Below are positions 25,305-39,000 of a stretch of 64,000 nt of DNA, piece after piece. The stretch spans positions 620,001 through 684,000 of the forward strand of contig JAJNNX010000007.1 of NCBI GenBank assembly GCA_023159155.1. The letters are read 5' to 3'. Position 1 is the first letter of the stretch. The number at the start of each line of letters is the position of its first letter. Origin of the DNA: Ustulina deusta (Eukaryota > Ascomycota > Sordariomycetes > Xylariales > Xylariaceae). Under the pieces are notes generated by a model. The model was not told the DNA's origin, ran no database searches, and worked only from the letters and a program-made list of their open reading frames with translations. The position numbers and the translations under genes are program-made.

Positions 25305-25500
25305 TATTTTGCAGATGTTTCCCAAAGCGGCCGTGTCGGTGTTCGGTGTCATGCCATATACGCTGATGTAAGCATAGGGCATACCTCGGAAACGTATATA
25401 AACGTACGGAAGCCCGGATATCCCACTTTGGGGTATTGCAGACCTTTTGGCATTGGCTCAACGGTATACGAGCTGGCCGTTGTGACAGTCCGTTAGAATC
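25305..25500 (+). repeat. Dispersed repeat, copy B
   Basis: This is the partner of the copy at 15567-15740, in the same orientation. The block at about 25411-25462 is the best-conserved part, and the reading ATCCCA.TTTGG...ATTGC..ACCTTT is shared. This copy also has in-frame stops in every frame. It sits upstream of the P450 gene, beyond its likely promoter. Confidence 0.5.
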
Positions 25501-27109
25501 CGCATTGCATAGCAAATCCCGGGTGGGGAAAAAGGCCCTGTAGGGCTGCCGCGCGGAGTAATGATACCCAGCTTTATCTAGACGACAGTCAAAGGAAGAG
25601 CAGACTATGCGTCGAGTTGATTTCAGTTTGTGGTTCTAGGCTTGACCATGCTTGACATTACTTTAATACACAATGAGATCAATGTAGTAATACTTACACA
25701 CAGTCATGGGTTTTAAATTCGTTTACTTGTTCGCTTCCCTGGTGTATATACCCTAGCTGTTGTTACCACGGTTATCATTGCTTTCAGCATCATAGAATGA
25801 ACGCAAAGTGGCCTTGCTATAAGACTCTGAAGTACTAAAAACCAGGTCATAAGCCGATCAGGCGAGGATCATGGCATAGTGTAGAAGAAGCATCATAGAC
25901 ACGATAGTCCACATGCAAGGGTGAATATTTCAAGTCCGGATAAGGCATGATACCCTCCGCCATGATACATGTATGCCTGTGCAGCGCATTATAGTCTCTT
26001 CTAAACTGTCGACCGGGTAGGTAGTCCACATCCGAGGTACCCTAGTGTAGTCATGCCCTTCCTCTCAATCATCCATACAAGTCGCTTCAAGTTATCGCAC
26101 AAATGCGAGGTCCCTAGGGGGTCCCTGTGTCTGAGGGATATTCTTGATGCCACGTTCCTTACACTTTAACATCGAATGTTAGCAATTACTCTTCTGACTT
26201 AAAAGTCCGTAAGAAGGTTAAAGGGAATGAACTAGCAGTGCTCTAGTAAGTTATCATCAGAGTGTCGTGGCGGAACATAGCTGATTGTATTGTATTTGCC
26301 GCATAGTATCACGGAGTCAACGAGTAATACAAATTGCTGTGTCGTGTCTGGCATTGGTTGATGTCTGCTTCATGGTTGAGAGTAAGTAATTGGAGTATGA
26401 GAAGGGAATGACCTCCTGGCTTAATGGAATGTTTGTACGAAATAACAATCAACATCAAACATGTTCTGGGTACGACAATACTCATTCATCTCATAACTCA
26501 GCGCAAAGACAACCTAGATCGATTATTTAGGACTGCCGGGTGAATGCCCTGTATTATGATCCCCAAGTTCAACTGTCTAAGGTCTAACCTTATTACAGAA
26601 TGTGCGGTCGCGTTTGAGACTCTTACTCAGAACCCGATGTCGACTTAGGGATAGAGCTATATATAATCTCTGGCCCTCTATCTAAACTGCATTTTCTCAG
26701 ACGCCAATCGATGGTCCAGAGAGTAGCTGTTGCCTAAGCCAATTAAATTTCACCGTGGAACAAGAAGCTCGGTACCATTCTACAAGAGTGGTACACCGAC
26801 CAGTAGTATTGCGTACCGACCTAGGTATTACGGACCCCTCACGATCCAATACAGAGGTCTCACCGCTTGTTGCAATGGTGGTAATATCATTGACGTCGTT
26901 GGTGTGGTCGAGAAATAGGACGCGCGGCCTCCACGAGGAAATGCTGTCCATCGCCTCTCAATCATACCTACCTTCTCACATGTTCACCTCTCATGGTAAC
27001 CTGAAAACGAGTAAGAAAGCAGTGTCCTTGGTAGAGCTTCCTGCTTTACGTATACATGCTGATCATCGTCTTCTAAAATATACCTCACACTGTGCTACTA
27101 ACACGGAGG

Positions 27110-27778
27110 TCACCAGCCTGCAGTTTCGCACCTAGGCATGCAGTAAAGCAAACATAAATAACACATGAGGGCGGCAAGTCTTGTTAAGGAAAATATCGCG
27201 GCAAAACAATGGTGGTGTTGAGGTTTGGGGTCAGGTACTTTGAATGCGCCGCTATTGATATTGTGCAGCAGTGTATAAGCGTGAAACAATTCGTGTCTTA
27301 GCCTATGCTTCTCAGTCCACGAGAAAAGTAAAACAACATGCAGGACACCGAATAACGAGATGGGGAAGGGTAACACGATGTCTCGGGATGGGACCCCCGA
27401 ACGGAGCAATCGGTTTCCGAGGAGGGGCTGTTGGTTTGTGACGGATGCATTCAAGTCCTTCAGCCGCATTTCTGCTGTGAATTGCGGCTGAGCAAAGCTG
27501 AGAGGGTTGGTCGTGAAGGAAATCCCATCCAAGGCCACATCGGAACCAGCCAAGGCATACTCAAAGGTCTGGTGAGTTGGCGACTCTGTAGACCAAGCAC
27601 GATAGATATGACTGCCCCTCTGCACATTAATTTTTGCCACAGCGGCTGTTGGGAAGTGTTTCAGCTGCCAAGATTCTGGGCCTTTGATGGACCTGATACA
27701 TGGCATAGCATATCTGATCCTTCTATAGTGCCGAGGTAAGCAGTAAACTATACATATACTAGATCCGTGGCAAAACAC
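27110..27778 (-). CDS. Unrecognised 222-codon frame, possible gene or relic
   Basis: This is the longest open frame between 25 and 29 kb. Residues 30-150 look protein-like (for example GPESWQLKHFPTAAVAKI, THQTFEYALAGSDVALDGI, a hydrophobic LPFPISLFGVLHVVLLF segment). I recognise no domain. The C-terminal 60 residues are Cys/Leu-rich and less convincing. The upstream Met is arbitrary, and a splice site could replace it. It could be an intact orphan gene, an exon of a longer gene or chance. Confidence 0.3.
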   Translation of the reverse strand: MFCHGSSICIVYCLPRHYRRIRYAMPCIRSIKGPESWQLKHFPTAAVAKINVQRGSHIYRAWSTESPTHQTFEYALAGSDVALDGISFTTNPLSFAQPQFTAEMRLKDLNASVTNQQPLLGNRLLRSGVPSRDIVLPFPISLFGVLHVVLLFSWTEKHRLRHELFHAYTLLHNINSGAFKVPDPKPQHHHCFAAIFSLTRLAALMCYLCLLYCMPRCETAGW

Positions 27779-29052
27779 TCCGTCTTGTGTGTATTCGCCC
27801 GATCTCGTTCATCTACTCCCCCGCGAATCGAAGTGGGATCTTGGGAAATGGTCGATGGTCGATTATCTATCTAGTTAATGGCTAATCTGGACAGCGTCAA
27901 CCTTTATACAATCTAGGATGCACTGCTTCAGGTAATAATAGTTGGACCGATCTCTGAAAACACAGCTGGAGTGTCGGTAAATTTCTGGCGCTTCTACCAT
28001 TTGTCATGCCACTAGCTGCGCCTCTACATCACTGCCACGGATCCAGCATCGTTCAGCATCTTGGGCTAGAAAAAGAGAGGGCAACCCATCTAGCGCTAAT
28101 AGGACAAGCTGCTGATCTAGCCCTGACCCTGTAGGTGAAACTTTCAGATCTAGAACATATAGGTGGTGTAGATTTTATTTTGCCAAGTCACTCGCCACAG
28201 GGTCTATGTATCTGCAGAAAAGCTTAGCGCAGGCGGTACCTTGGCCTTGGGATGCCAATGCGGGGAATGTCTGAAAAAATAGAGTAGGTACCTGCACCAG
28301 GTACCTATCTGATTATCAGTAAGGGAATTAAGAAGTGCCGCCTTGAAATGTACCTGCGGTAAACCGAAACAGAGCACGATTATATCCTAGTGCAGCCTGG
28401 GTTTTATGGCCAAACTTATGTGTGATTCGTATTTTGTTATAATAGTGAGGCTTGCTTTGCCTGCCTGGCTCTGCCGGCTAAGATGCCGATTATGTCCCCA
28501 GATATACCGTATGGGTAAGTAGGTACTGGGAGGTAAGTACCTAGGTAGTAGGTAGGATTCTGTGCAGCATGACGTTTATTGTGCATTGGCTCACCTACCC
28601 TGTTCTAGGTACCCAAGGTACCTACCTTGAACTCAGCCCCTACAACGAGTGTTTCATAGTGGACCCTTCTCGTGTTATTTATATCCGTCTTCCCCTTTCC
28701 TTTGTTCCCTGATGACATTCGCTCCTATTAAGCTCGCCTCTCTTCGATAGATATTCTCGCCGACTGCTTGGTTTTCCCTGTTCCCTTGTTTTGCTCCATC
28801 GTTTCTCTTGGCTTGTACCTTGCCACTGCGCTCCCGCATTCCATATCCTTGGCTTCTGCCCCTGGCACGCTTGGCACGCTCAGCGTCGGTGTCATCGCCT
28901 TTCTTTGTTGTGGTTGCCGTCGCTCTACCGGTATTATACATTGTCGCCGTTATTATCCTACTACTCTTTATGGTACTTCGACTTTGACCCTTCCCGTTTT
29001 ACTCCCAGCTTCCCTCGATCGGGATAAGCCTCTCAACGATCGAACCGTGACA

Positions 29053-30463
29053 ATGAGAAACGTCGCCCGGTTTGCGACGAGCTCCCTGCTCGTCTCTCTC
29101 GCTTCTGCCCAGGTTGTTCTGTGGGATATCGAGCGGAGGGGGGGCCCGACGCCTAGACTCAACAGACGTGCAGGCGGCTCGGTGCTAGAAGTCATCACGA
29201 ACGAGAGGACGCGAGGCGGCTATTTCGCGTCATGCACTGTGGGAACGCCTGCTCAAGAGCTAACCCTTCAGTTGGATACGGGATCCAGTGATATCTGGGT
29301 GCCTGCGAGCAGCTCCAGTGTCTGCCAGGACACCTCCCAAGGCGGGGGCTGCACCTTCGGCTCTTGTGAGTGTGCAACAAATTTGGGGTATAAAAGCGTT
29401 TTGGGCTAATTCTTTCTTTCCCTCTCCAGATGATGTCGACAAGTCCAGCTCGGCCTACCTCATCAATGAAGAATTCGTGATTTCATACGTCGACGGCAGC
29501 GGTTCGAAGGGCGACTACATTGCCGAGGTCTTCGGAATTGGCAATGTGAAATTAGAAAATATGACTATGGGTCTGGGCTTGGACACAGACATCGCGTACG
29601 GTCTGGTCGGCGTCGGCTATGCCCTGAACGAAGCGTCCGTCTCCGCCACCCGCGAAATATACAATAATTTGCCTGTCATGATGCGCGACGAAGGCCACAT
29701 CGCGTCCACCGCATACAGTCTTTGGCTGAACGACTTGGATGCCAGCAAAGGGAATATTCTCTTTGGCGGTATCGACACGGACAAGTACATGGGGGACCTT
29801 GTCCGCATCAACATCGACAAGGATACACGATCCAATAATTTCACTTCATTTCAGGTGCAATTGACGTCACTAGAAGCCCATTCCTCCTCGGGTTCCGATG
29901 CGCTCACGTCGTCGTCCTTCCCTGTTCCTGTCGTGCTCGACTCCGGCACTACGTTCAGCTATCTTCCGCAAGATCTGGCCGAGGAGGTTTGGCAGGAAGT
30001 TGGTGCTGAATACACCATCGTAGACAATGCCGGTACCGGACTGCCTCTCCTTCCTTGCAAGTTGGCCAACAGCAACGGCTATTTCTCATTCGGCTTCGGT
30101 GGAAGCGGGGGTGCCGCCATCAAAGTTGCAATGGATGAGTTGGTTATCTCCGTAGGTGCTAAATTCTCCTCGGGCCCAAACAAAGGGGAGGACGCATGTC
30201 AGTTCGGCATTCAGAACTTTACCAGCGCTCCCTACTTGCTTGGAGATACGTTCCTCCGATCAGCATACGTGGTGTATGACCTCGAAAACAACGAAATTGC
30301 CATCGCGCCCACAGACTTCAACGCCACGACTTCCAACATTGTCGCATTCCCAAGTCAGGGGGCCACTATCCCGTCGTCGACGCCAGCGCCAAGCCAGGAT
30401 GCTGTCAATTCGGGGCCTACGACCGAGCCAAACTTCAGCGCTAGTAAGGGATTCCAGGACTTG

Positions 30464-30494
<31 letters not shown>

Positions 30495-30637
30495 GCGGAA
30501 GTGGAAGTGGGAGCGGTAGCGACAAACCGGACAGCGCAGGCTCACCTGCCGCTGCTCTCGATTTCACGCAGTTGATTGTCATGGGTGCCAGCATGGGCTT
30601 GATGATGTTTGGCGGTGGCATGTTTCTCTTGTTTTAG
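29053..30637 (+). CDS. Yapsin-like GPI-anchored aspartic protease (peptidase family A1)
   Basis: A secreted pepsin-fold endopeptidase held at the cell surface or wall. Exons are 29053-29365 and 29430-30637, with a 64-nt intron joined in phase 1 (FGS-Y-DVDKSSSAY), giving 506 residues. Order: signal peptide (about residues 1-19), short propeptide with dibasic-like RR, first catalytic Asp75 in DTGSS, the flap region SYVDGSGSKGDY, and the second catalytic Asp275 in DSGTT. A Ser9 run and (GS)n linker (DNA repeat 30464-30520) lead to a hydrophobic C-terminus (IVMGASMGLMMFGGGMFLLF) after a small-residue patch, as for a GPI attachment signal. The start at 29053 is chosen for the signal peptide; the same frame is open upstream to 28768 but reads like leader. 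Yapsins act in wall remodelling and precursor processing. Confidence 0.93.
30464..30520 (+). repeat. AGC microsatellite then GGAAGC-type repeat (Ser/Gly linker)
   Basis: Nine AGC units are followed by alternating Gly/Ser codons inside the aspartic protease frame. It encodes the flexible stalk before the GPI signal. The unit number is likely to vary between strains. Confidence 0.85.
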
Positions 30638-31288
30638 ATAACTACCCGCATTTTCGGTTGGGCATGAGGCGTACGGATGGATGATTCAAATATGACATAG
30701 TGAGGGGGGCAATCGGGCACATTGGATTGAAACAGCGCCAAAGCGAAGCCGTAGCATCTTGTATATTGATGATCATGGATAGAAACTTTCGAGCATGGAA
30801 CATATCACAGCCAGCGTTAATCAAGACAATTAATTAGCATTACAACATCACAACCGTCTTGACATGCATGGGACTTTGTGAGACCAATGAAGACATGGTG
30901 TCTTCATTAGAACATGATGAAAACACGTGGTTTATAACCTAGATCCAGCTGACCTACAGGACGAAGTTGGTATATACTAGTAAGTGCATGTATCTGCTGC
31001 CAATATAAGGCCAAGTACAGAGTCGGCTGTGTGTGCGTGTGCGTGTGCATGTGTGGATGAAAATGCCCCTCTAATGGCTTGGTACCTGAATATACACGCT
31101 TCAGGGTCTATGCAGAGCGCCGTGGGCGTTATCTGATTCGCCAAGTAGCCATGCGAACCCGCTAAAAAATTCGGGGGTCTGGACATCGAAATCTTGAAAT
31201 CTTCCCATCATCTGCGCAAACTCACCGCCGCCTTTGGGGTTTTGTATTCCTGCGCCTTCGATTCTTGTGTTGCTCACCTTTTCCTTTC
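30638..31288. other. Intergenic spacer, protease 3' end and mef1 promoter
   Basis: Contains a GTGTGCGTGTGC-type GT-rich run near 31027-31055 and no gene. The first ATG of the mef1 frame is at 31289; upstream in-frame sequence starts only with TTG. Confidence 0.5.
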
Positions 31289-33949
31289 ATGATGCGGGCG
31301 CAACGGGCTATTGCTGTGCTCAATGACAGCCGCATTCTCACGACAAGAGGCGGCGTGTCGAAGCTGAATGCGGTCTCGAGGGCCCTGACCACCCGAGCTC
31401 CCTCGCAGTTCATCGTCGCCCCGTTGCGCGTCGAAGGAAGGCGGTATTTCAGTCTGACGGGGCCCAGATATGCCGCCGCCAGTGCTGCGGGCGCCGCCGC
31501 GTAAGGCGACATCCCCGTCTCTGCGATGCTTGGTCCTGTGGCCTATGGTTGACTAACTGGAGGCCGCCCTGAACAGTGTCAAGCGAGCCGCCCAACAAGC
31601 CGCCGATCTCACGCCCGAAGCCGTCCTCGAGAACATGAGCCCCGAAGAGAAAAAGCGGCTGTCGAGAGTCCGAAATATCGGCATTGCCGTACGTGCCCGC
31701 CTGTCCTTCCATGCCACCTGGGCGCCGACGCGAGCCAGAGCGCGCTGTGTACTGACCCAATCGACCCCGTAGGCACATATCGACAGCGGCAAAACTACGG
31801 TGACCGAACGAGTTCTCTACTACACCGGTCGTATCAAGGCCATCCATGAGGTTCGGGGTCGTGATGGCGCCGGTGCCAAGATGGACTCCATGGAGCTCGA
31901 GCGAGAGAAGGGCATTACTATTCAATCTGCTGCTACCTTCTGTGACTGGAAGAAGACGGAGAACGGAACAGAAGAGACCTACCATATTAACTTGATTGAT
32001 ACCCCCGGCCACATTGACTTCACAATCGAGGTTGAGCGTGCCTTGCGAGTGCTAGATGGTGCCGTGATGATTCTCTGCGCCGTGAGCGGTGTCCAATCCC
32101 AGACCGTCACCGTCGACAGACAGATGAAGCGCTATGACATTCCGCGGATAAGCTTCGTGAATAAAATGGATCGCATGGGTGCAAACCCGTGGAAGGCAGT
32201 CGAACAAATCAATTCCAAATTGAAGATCCCCGCTGCCGCCATTCAAGTACCCATTGGTGTGGAGGACCAGTTCAAGGGTGTCGTTGACCTTATTCACATG
32301 AAAGCCATCTACAACGACGGCCCCAAGGGGACCATTGTGAGGGTGGAAGACAAGGTTCCCGAAGATCTTCAGGCCTTTGCTGAGGAGAAACGCCAGGTTT
32401 TGATTGAGAAGCTGGCGGATGTTGATGATGAGATCGCCGAGCTTTTCTTGGACGAAAAAACGCCTACTCCAGAGCAGATTATGAACGCCATCCGTCGGGC
32501 GACGGTTGCCCTCAAATTTTCCCCCGTGATGATGGGATCCGCCTTAGCTGATAAGTCCATCCAGCCCATGCTGGACGCCGTCTGCGACTATCTTCCCAAC
32601 CCCAGCGACGTCAAGAACATAGCGCTAGACAAGAGCAAGGGAGAGGCAGAGACTCAGCTCGTGCCCTACAACTCGCTCCCGTTTGTCGGCTTAGCATTCA
32701 AGTTGGAAGAAAATAACTATGGTCAGCTCACCTACATCCGAGTGTACCAAGGTACCCTGAAGAAGGGTATCCACCTATTCAACTCGAGAAACGACAAGAA
32801 GGTGCGGATTCCTCGAATTGTGCGTATGCACTCCAACGAGATGGAAGATGTGAGCGAAGTGGGAGCGGGAGAGATTTGCGCCGTGTTTGGTGTCGACTGC
32901 GCCTCCGGCGACACATTCACCGATGGAAACTTGCCTTTCACCATGTCTTCCATGTTCGTGCCTGATGCGGTTATGTCGCTGTCTATCAAGCCCAAGCGCA
33001 GCACGGATGCAGACAATTTCAGCAAGGCGATGAATCGATTCCAACGCGAGGACCCTACGTTCAGATTGACGGTCGATGAAGAGAGTGAAGAGACGATCAT
33101 ATCCGGCATGGGTGAATTGCACCTTGAAATCTATGTCGAGCGTCTCCGCCGAGAGTACAAGGTGGAGTGCATCACTGGTCAGCCCCGAGTCGCATACCGT
33201 GAAACTATCGGCCAGAGAGCAGACTTCGACTACCTTTTGCGAAGGCAGACCGGTGGACCAGGTGACTATGCTCGTGTCGTTGGTTGGATCGAGCCCAACT
33301 CGGAACCCAACAAAAACGTCTTCGAGAACCAGGTTGTCGGTGGCGTCATTCCCGACAAGTTTATCTCTGCTTGCGGCAAAGGTTTCGAAATCTCTTGTGA
33401 GAAAGGCCCACTGCTAGGCCACAAAGTCATCGGCACCAAGATGGTGGTGAATGACGGTGCCACGCACGTCACGGATTCCTCGGATTTCGCTTTCAGTTTA
33501 GCGGCCCAAATGGCCTTCAAGAAGGTGTTCCACGAAGCCGGTGGCCAGGTTCTCGAGCCCCTGATGAAGACCACTATCATGGCGCCCAACGAGTTCCAGG
33601 GTAATATTCTCATGCTGATGAACAAGCGCAGCGCCACCATCATCGACACTGAGATCGGCAGTGAGGACTTCACCCTCTTGTGCGATGTCAGCTTGAACTC
33701 CATGTTCGGCTTTGCAACACAGTTACGCGCCGCATCACAGGGTAAGGGCGAGTTCACCATGGAGTTTAGTCATTACGCTGCTGCGGCACCCCACTTACAG
33801 TACGTTACTTTCTTTTGCTTCTCTTCCCCACAGGCACATCTGGTGCCCTATGAAACGAAGCGGCCAACATAGTTTACTAACTGGTTCTCCTCAACAGAAA
33901 GGAGTTGGTCGCCAAGTACCAGAAGGAACTCGAGGCCGCCCGCAAGTAA
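31289..33949 (+). CDS. mef1: Mitochondrial translation elongation factor G
   Basis: A GTPase that moves the mitochondrial ribosome along mRNA. Exons are 31289-31500, 31577-31688, 31773-33799 and 33898-33949, giving 800 residues. All joins keep frame, including the last exon encoding [16 protein letters not shown]. The first 60-70 residues are Arg-, Ser- and Ala-rich without acidic clusters, as for a matrix-targeting peptide. G1 ([11 protein letters not shown]) spans the exon 2/3 junction at about residues 107-117, with G2-region [12 protein letters not shown]3 DTPGH and G4 NKMD. EF-G domain IV features [16 protein letters not shown] and domain [18 protein letters not shown] are present, which separates it from EF-Tu and from RRF2-type factors. 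It is convergent with lys12 838 bases downstream. No anomalies are seen. Confidence 0.96.
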
Positions 33950-34786
33950 TCAATCAATCAATTCCCCAAGGGTTACATTCCCCTCTACGTCGAATCCCGA
34001 ACAGTCCGGAACCCCGTCCACCACGGAAGTTTTTAAAAAACCCTCCATCTTGTCCCCTTGGTGATTGATAGTCGAATACCAGGATTAGGGACCCAGGACG
34101 CGAGCAAAAGCGAGGCCCTGGATGAGGGGCTACATGTAGTAGTAACGTTATGACGAATAACTCTATCATCACCACGATGGATGAAAATCAATCCGACGAC
34201 CTCCCAAAAAAAGAAAAAGGGCAGGTCCGGCGTAACGTGTATGTATGTATATATATAGAATCGAATAGGTCCGGGACGGCGCTGTTGCGGGGGGGATCGC
34301 ATAGCCGGTATCAAGCCGTCGCAAAATCATGAAATAAATCAGACAATTACCACTCTTAATTCTTTTTTCCCTTTATTTTTTTGGCCCCCAAACCGGCATG
34401 TTATTATGAAGATATCCTAGAAAAGTTGTTAAGTCATTCGTTGTTTTGCCTGCTTCACATGTTGCGATTTGGTTACCCTGAAAAAAATATATATATGAGA
34501 GAGAGGGGGTATCTTTTTCCAACGATGCCACTTGCGTTTCTTCAATCGACAAAACTTTTTGGATTCCCCCCGGTACCCCCCATTTTCCTACTTATCGATC
34601 CACCCGCTGTGCATGACTCCTTCTCGTAGATGCCGCCAAACGTCGGATTTTCTTCTTCCGGTAGCTCGATTTACAAAGACCCGGGCGAATCCCTCTCGGG
34701 GTTGGATAGAACCCCCCCTTCTCTCCTCTCTTTGAGATCTCTCTATCTCAGCATTATTCCTCTGATAAATCGCGAGACCGTGCCTT
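33950..34786. other. Convergent 3' region between mef1 and lys12
   Basis: Holds the two 3' untranslated regions and terminators. AT-rich runs (ATATATATAGA near 34248, AAAAAATATATATATG near 34480) lie here. The small frames show no protein features. Confidence 0.5.
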
Positions 34787-36027
<1,241 letters not shown>

Positions 36028-39000
36028 CGTGTCAATTGACTGTGAGCGAAGTACTCGGCCGCTCGTAAACAAGAGTACCGGGTACTTGAGTAAGGGGAGT
36101 GGGTGTTGTTCTACGAGCAAGCGAGCAAGCGAGCAAGCAATGATGGCCAACCGATAAAAAAGTATTTATTTGGTGTCACCAGCGGTTACGGAGCTTTCTC
36201 TGAGCTCGATGCGCTTACCCGAGCTCTAGTGGGGTGTGTTCGGGAAATGCTGGGGGGGAAGAACCAGGGGTGGGATTCTCCGTAGATCGGAGCGAAAACA
36301 GTTGGCGTTTGCGCCAGTCTGGGCGGCCGACTGTAGTTCGGTTATATTAGCATATATATTGAAATCGCCTAACTAGCCTAAACAAATATATATTTATTAA
36401 GTACTCTACCTGGCGTGCTTTTATAAGGGTGGTATAACAGGGCTATAACTACTATTGTAGGCCCATTGGCCTTGTCACAAGAGGTTATAGATAAAAATTA
36501 GCTTGCGCCTATGTCTGGAATGGCACTTGGTCTAGGGGTAAGGATGACTTGTTATACATAATTGGCAACCCCACTTGAAAGACCATCTGTTTGATTCTAT
36601 GAGGGATTTTTTTTTAGTTTTAATAAACCAACAGAGCAACAAAGCCTACTGTAATATAAAGATTATTATTGTGAATGGATCTACTTTTACGATACGGCTA
36701 GCAATGTGGAATTGGTTGAACATATATTGGGGGGTAGGGCATGAGCTTCTACTCGAGACCGAGCGGTGCGCTGAGTTGCGTTGCAGTAGTTGGCCACCTC
36801 GAACTAGGTCACGCATAGCCACCCATACTCATGCCCCAATAGTTGTTCATTTCTTTTCTTGAGGAGAAGTAGGGAGTTGGACCCTGTAAGGAATTGGCCC
36901 TATAAAAAACCTCCGACCACCAATAAAAACCACCTTCGTAAGAGGTGGAAAAGTGAGGTGACGAGGGGAAAATCCCTCACAGCGAACCTGTGGTGTTGCA
37001 GCCCTTATATAAAGGGCTGACCGAGGCGCTAGCTGTATCGAACACTAGAACACACCACTTATTATGTAGTGAGTTTAAGGACAGAGAGAATGGAACAAAG
37101 GAATAGCCTCTACACTTGCGGCTTAAAAAGGGAGTATTGTTACGGCTACATATAAGTTACTGTGGATGGCCAAGTGCCTGACTTGACAATGTTCTACATG
37201 TGCCATTATTAGTGGTGCAGTCCTATATTGTAACCTCTCAATGTTATCCGTGGTAGAACATGGCTACTGTAATAAGTATAGTAGTTCATGGGTTCATTTC
37301 ATAGCTAATCCTTATTATCTTAACAATGTTGGTTTTTTATATCCCTCTCCCTCTTCTGCTAGTTCCTCAGATCAGGACCCTTTTTATACAAAGTTTATCA
37401 ATTAATCTCCTTGCCAGGCTAACCCTGTTAGGCCCTAATGCCCCCCGGGACCAATTCTATTATCTCAATTACCCCCAACGCTGTGCCTTACACGCGTGTA
37501 AGCCACCTAGTACCGAATACTACTAATGGGCTGAGCCGAGCCTGAGCAAAAGCGTCAACTGCGCTAAGCCCAATCTGCCGTGCACATCAGAAGTGGTAAA
37601 ACCTAGAACCTAAATTGTAAACCCTTGACTTAGGTACATAGTACCTAACCTACAAAGGGTAATAAGAGGTAATGTAGGTATTGCGACCCCGACTGCACCA
37701 AACCCCCTGGCCCAAGATCTCCATGTTTTGGAGTTTGAGCTTGTGCCTAGGATGCCTTCCTTAGGTGCGTCATCACTGCCTACGGTAGTCATACTGTTTG
37801 ACACATCCTCCTTGGGGTCCTGGTGGAACAACAACTCCTATTGGTGACTGAGACTTATCTGAAACAATCGGGTTGACTGGACAAAAGACGACTTCTCGAT
37901 TTCGAGCATCAACAGTAAACACGGCTTCCTAGGTTAGTATGGGCGAATGGAGTAATACGTGTTTATTTATAAATTGTTTTTAAGAAAAGCGCGGGAAGCC
38001 CGGAGCAGGACCTCGGGTGGAATAGTCTGAGAAAAACACCAAATGCGACAAGAGAGTTGGCTGGGTGCTTCCAAGTTATCCCAGCCATGACCCAGCAAGC
38101 CAACGTCACCAACCAAATCTATCTAGGCTCCGGGGAACGTCACCGTGGAACGCAAACCTCGGTACCCCATGAACCAAGCTGCCGGAGTTGCAAGCGCTCA
38201 CACCGGCAGGTCACAACTCTGGAAGACGCGTACCCGTTACCAGTACTGGCTACAGCGTAGTGTAGGTACAGACTGACTGGTTCGAGTGTTTCTGTTTCAG
38301 CACAGAGGAAGGCTTGCCAATCTGTTGGTCGACAATGAGCTTACTTTAATTTCTCCCCGCGCTTTGTGCTCTGTCTCGATACGTCACAACTTTTTTTTTT
38401 AACATGCAGGATGCAGCTCGGTTGCATCCGCAGTGAAACTCCTGCATGCATGCAAATAGAACTCGTTGGCTGCTGCTGATGCAGGAAGGGGTAGGTGCAT
38501 TGATTGATTCGAGCTGCTCTGACGACACGCACGGCACGACGTAACCTTCCACCAAGTAAATACAAACGCCATTCAACGTAACACCTTGAACAGAGCGGTT
38601 TTTGTCTCTCTCTCCTTCTCTCTTTCTCTCCTCCTGTCCATGAGGCTAAAACACTTCTTTTGACTCGCTGTTGGACAAATAGAGTAACGACGCAATTTTT
38701 CTTTTTTGCCCAACCTGAAGTTTGGCGTGGTCTATGGAAATGTCTTGATTAATTAATTTAAACATTAATTGATACGTAGGTAGAGATGAGCCGTTCAGGA
38801 CTAGCTGGAGGGAGAGCACTCAAGTTAGGTACCGAGTTACACGATGAACAACTGGACAGCTGCCTTGCATTCTCTCACAGAAAGACATCAACCCCTGAAG
38901 CCAGCCGTTCTGGGTGTCATACCCCCCGGACGACCCATGAAATTATCTCGCTAATTTATTAAGGCGGACCCTCTCCTCCTCGGCCTGTACTTTAGGTACT

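Larger units (their letters stand above)
24889..29052. other. Long gene-poor interval
   Basis: About 24,889-25,250 is the P450 promoter side. Repeat copy B follows. From 25.5 to 27.1 kb nothing is recognised. An unassigned frame lies at 27110-27778. From 28.2 to 28.65 kb there are many TACCTAGGTA/GGTAGGTA words. About 28,680-29,050 is C/T-rich and is the probable leader and promoter of the aspartic protease. Confidence 0.5.

Noticed and set aside
36528..36600. tRNA-like sequence (GGTCTAGGGGTAA)
   Set aside because: There is no matching acceptor stem and no GGTTCRANNCC B box, so at best it is a decayed tRNA-derived repeat.
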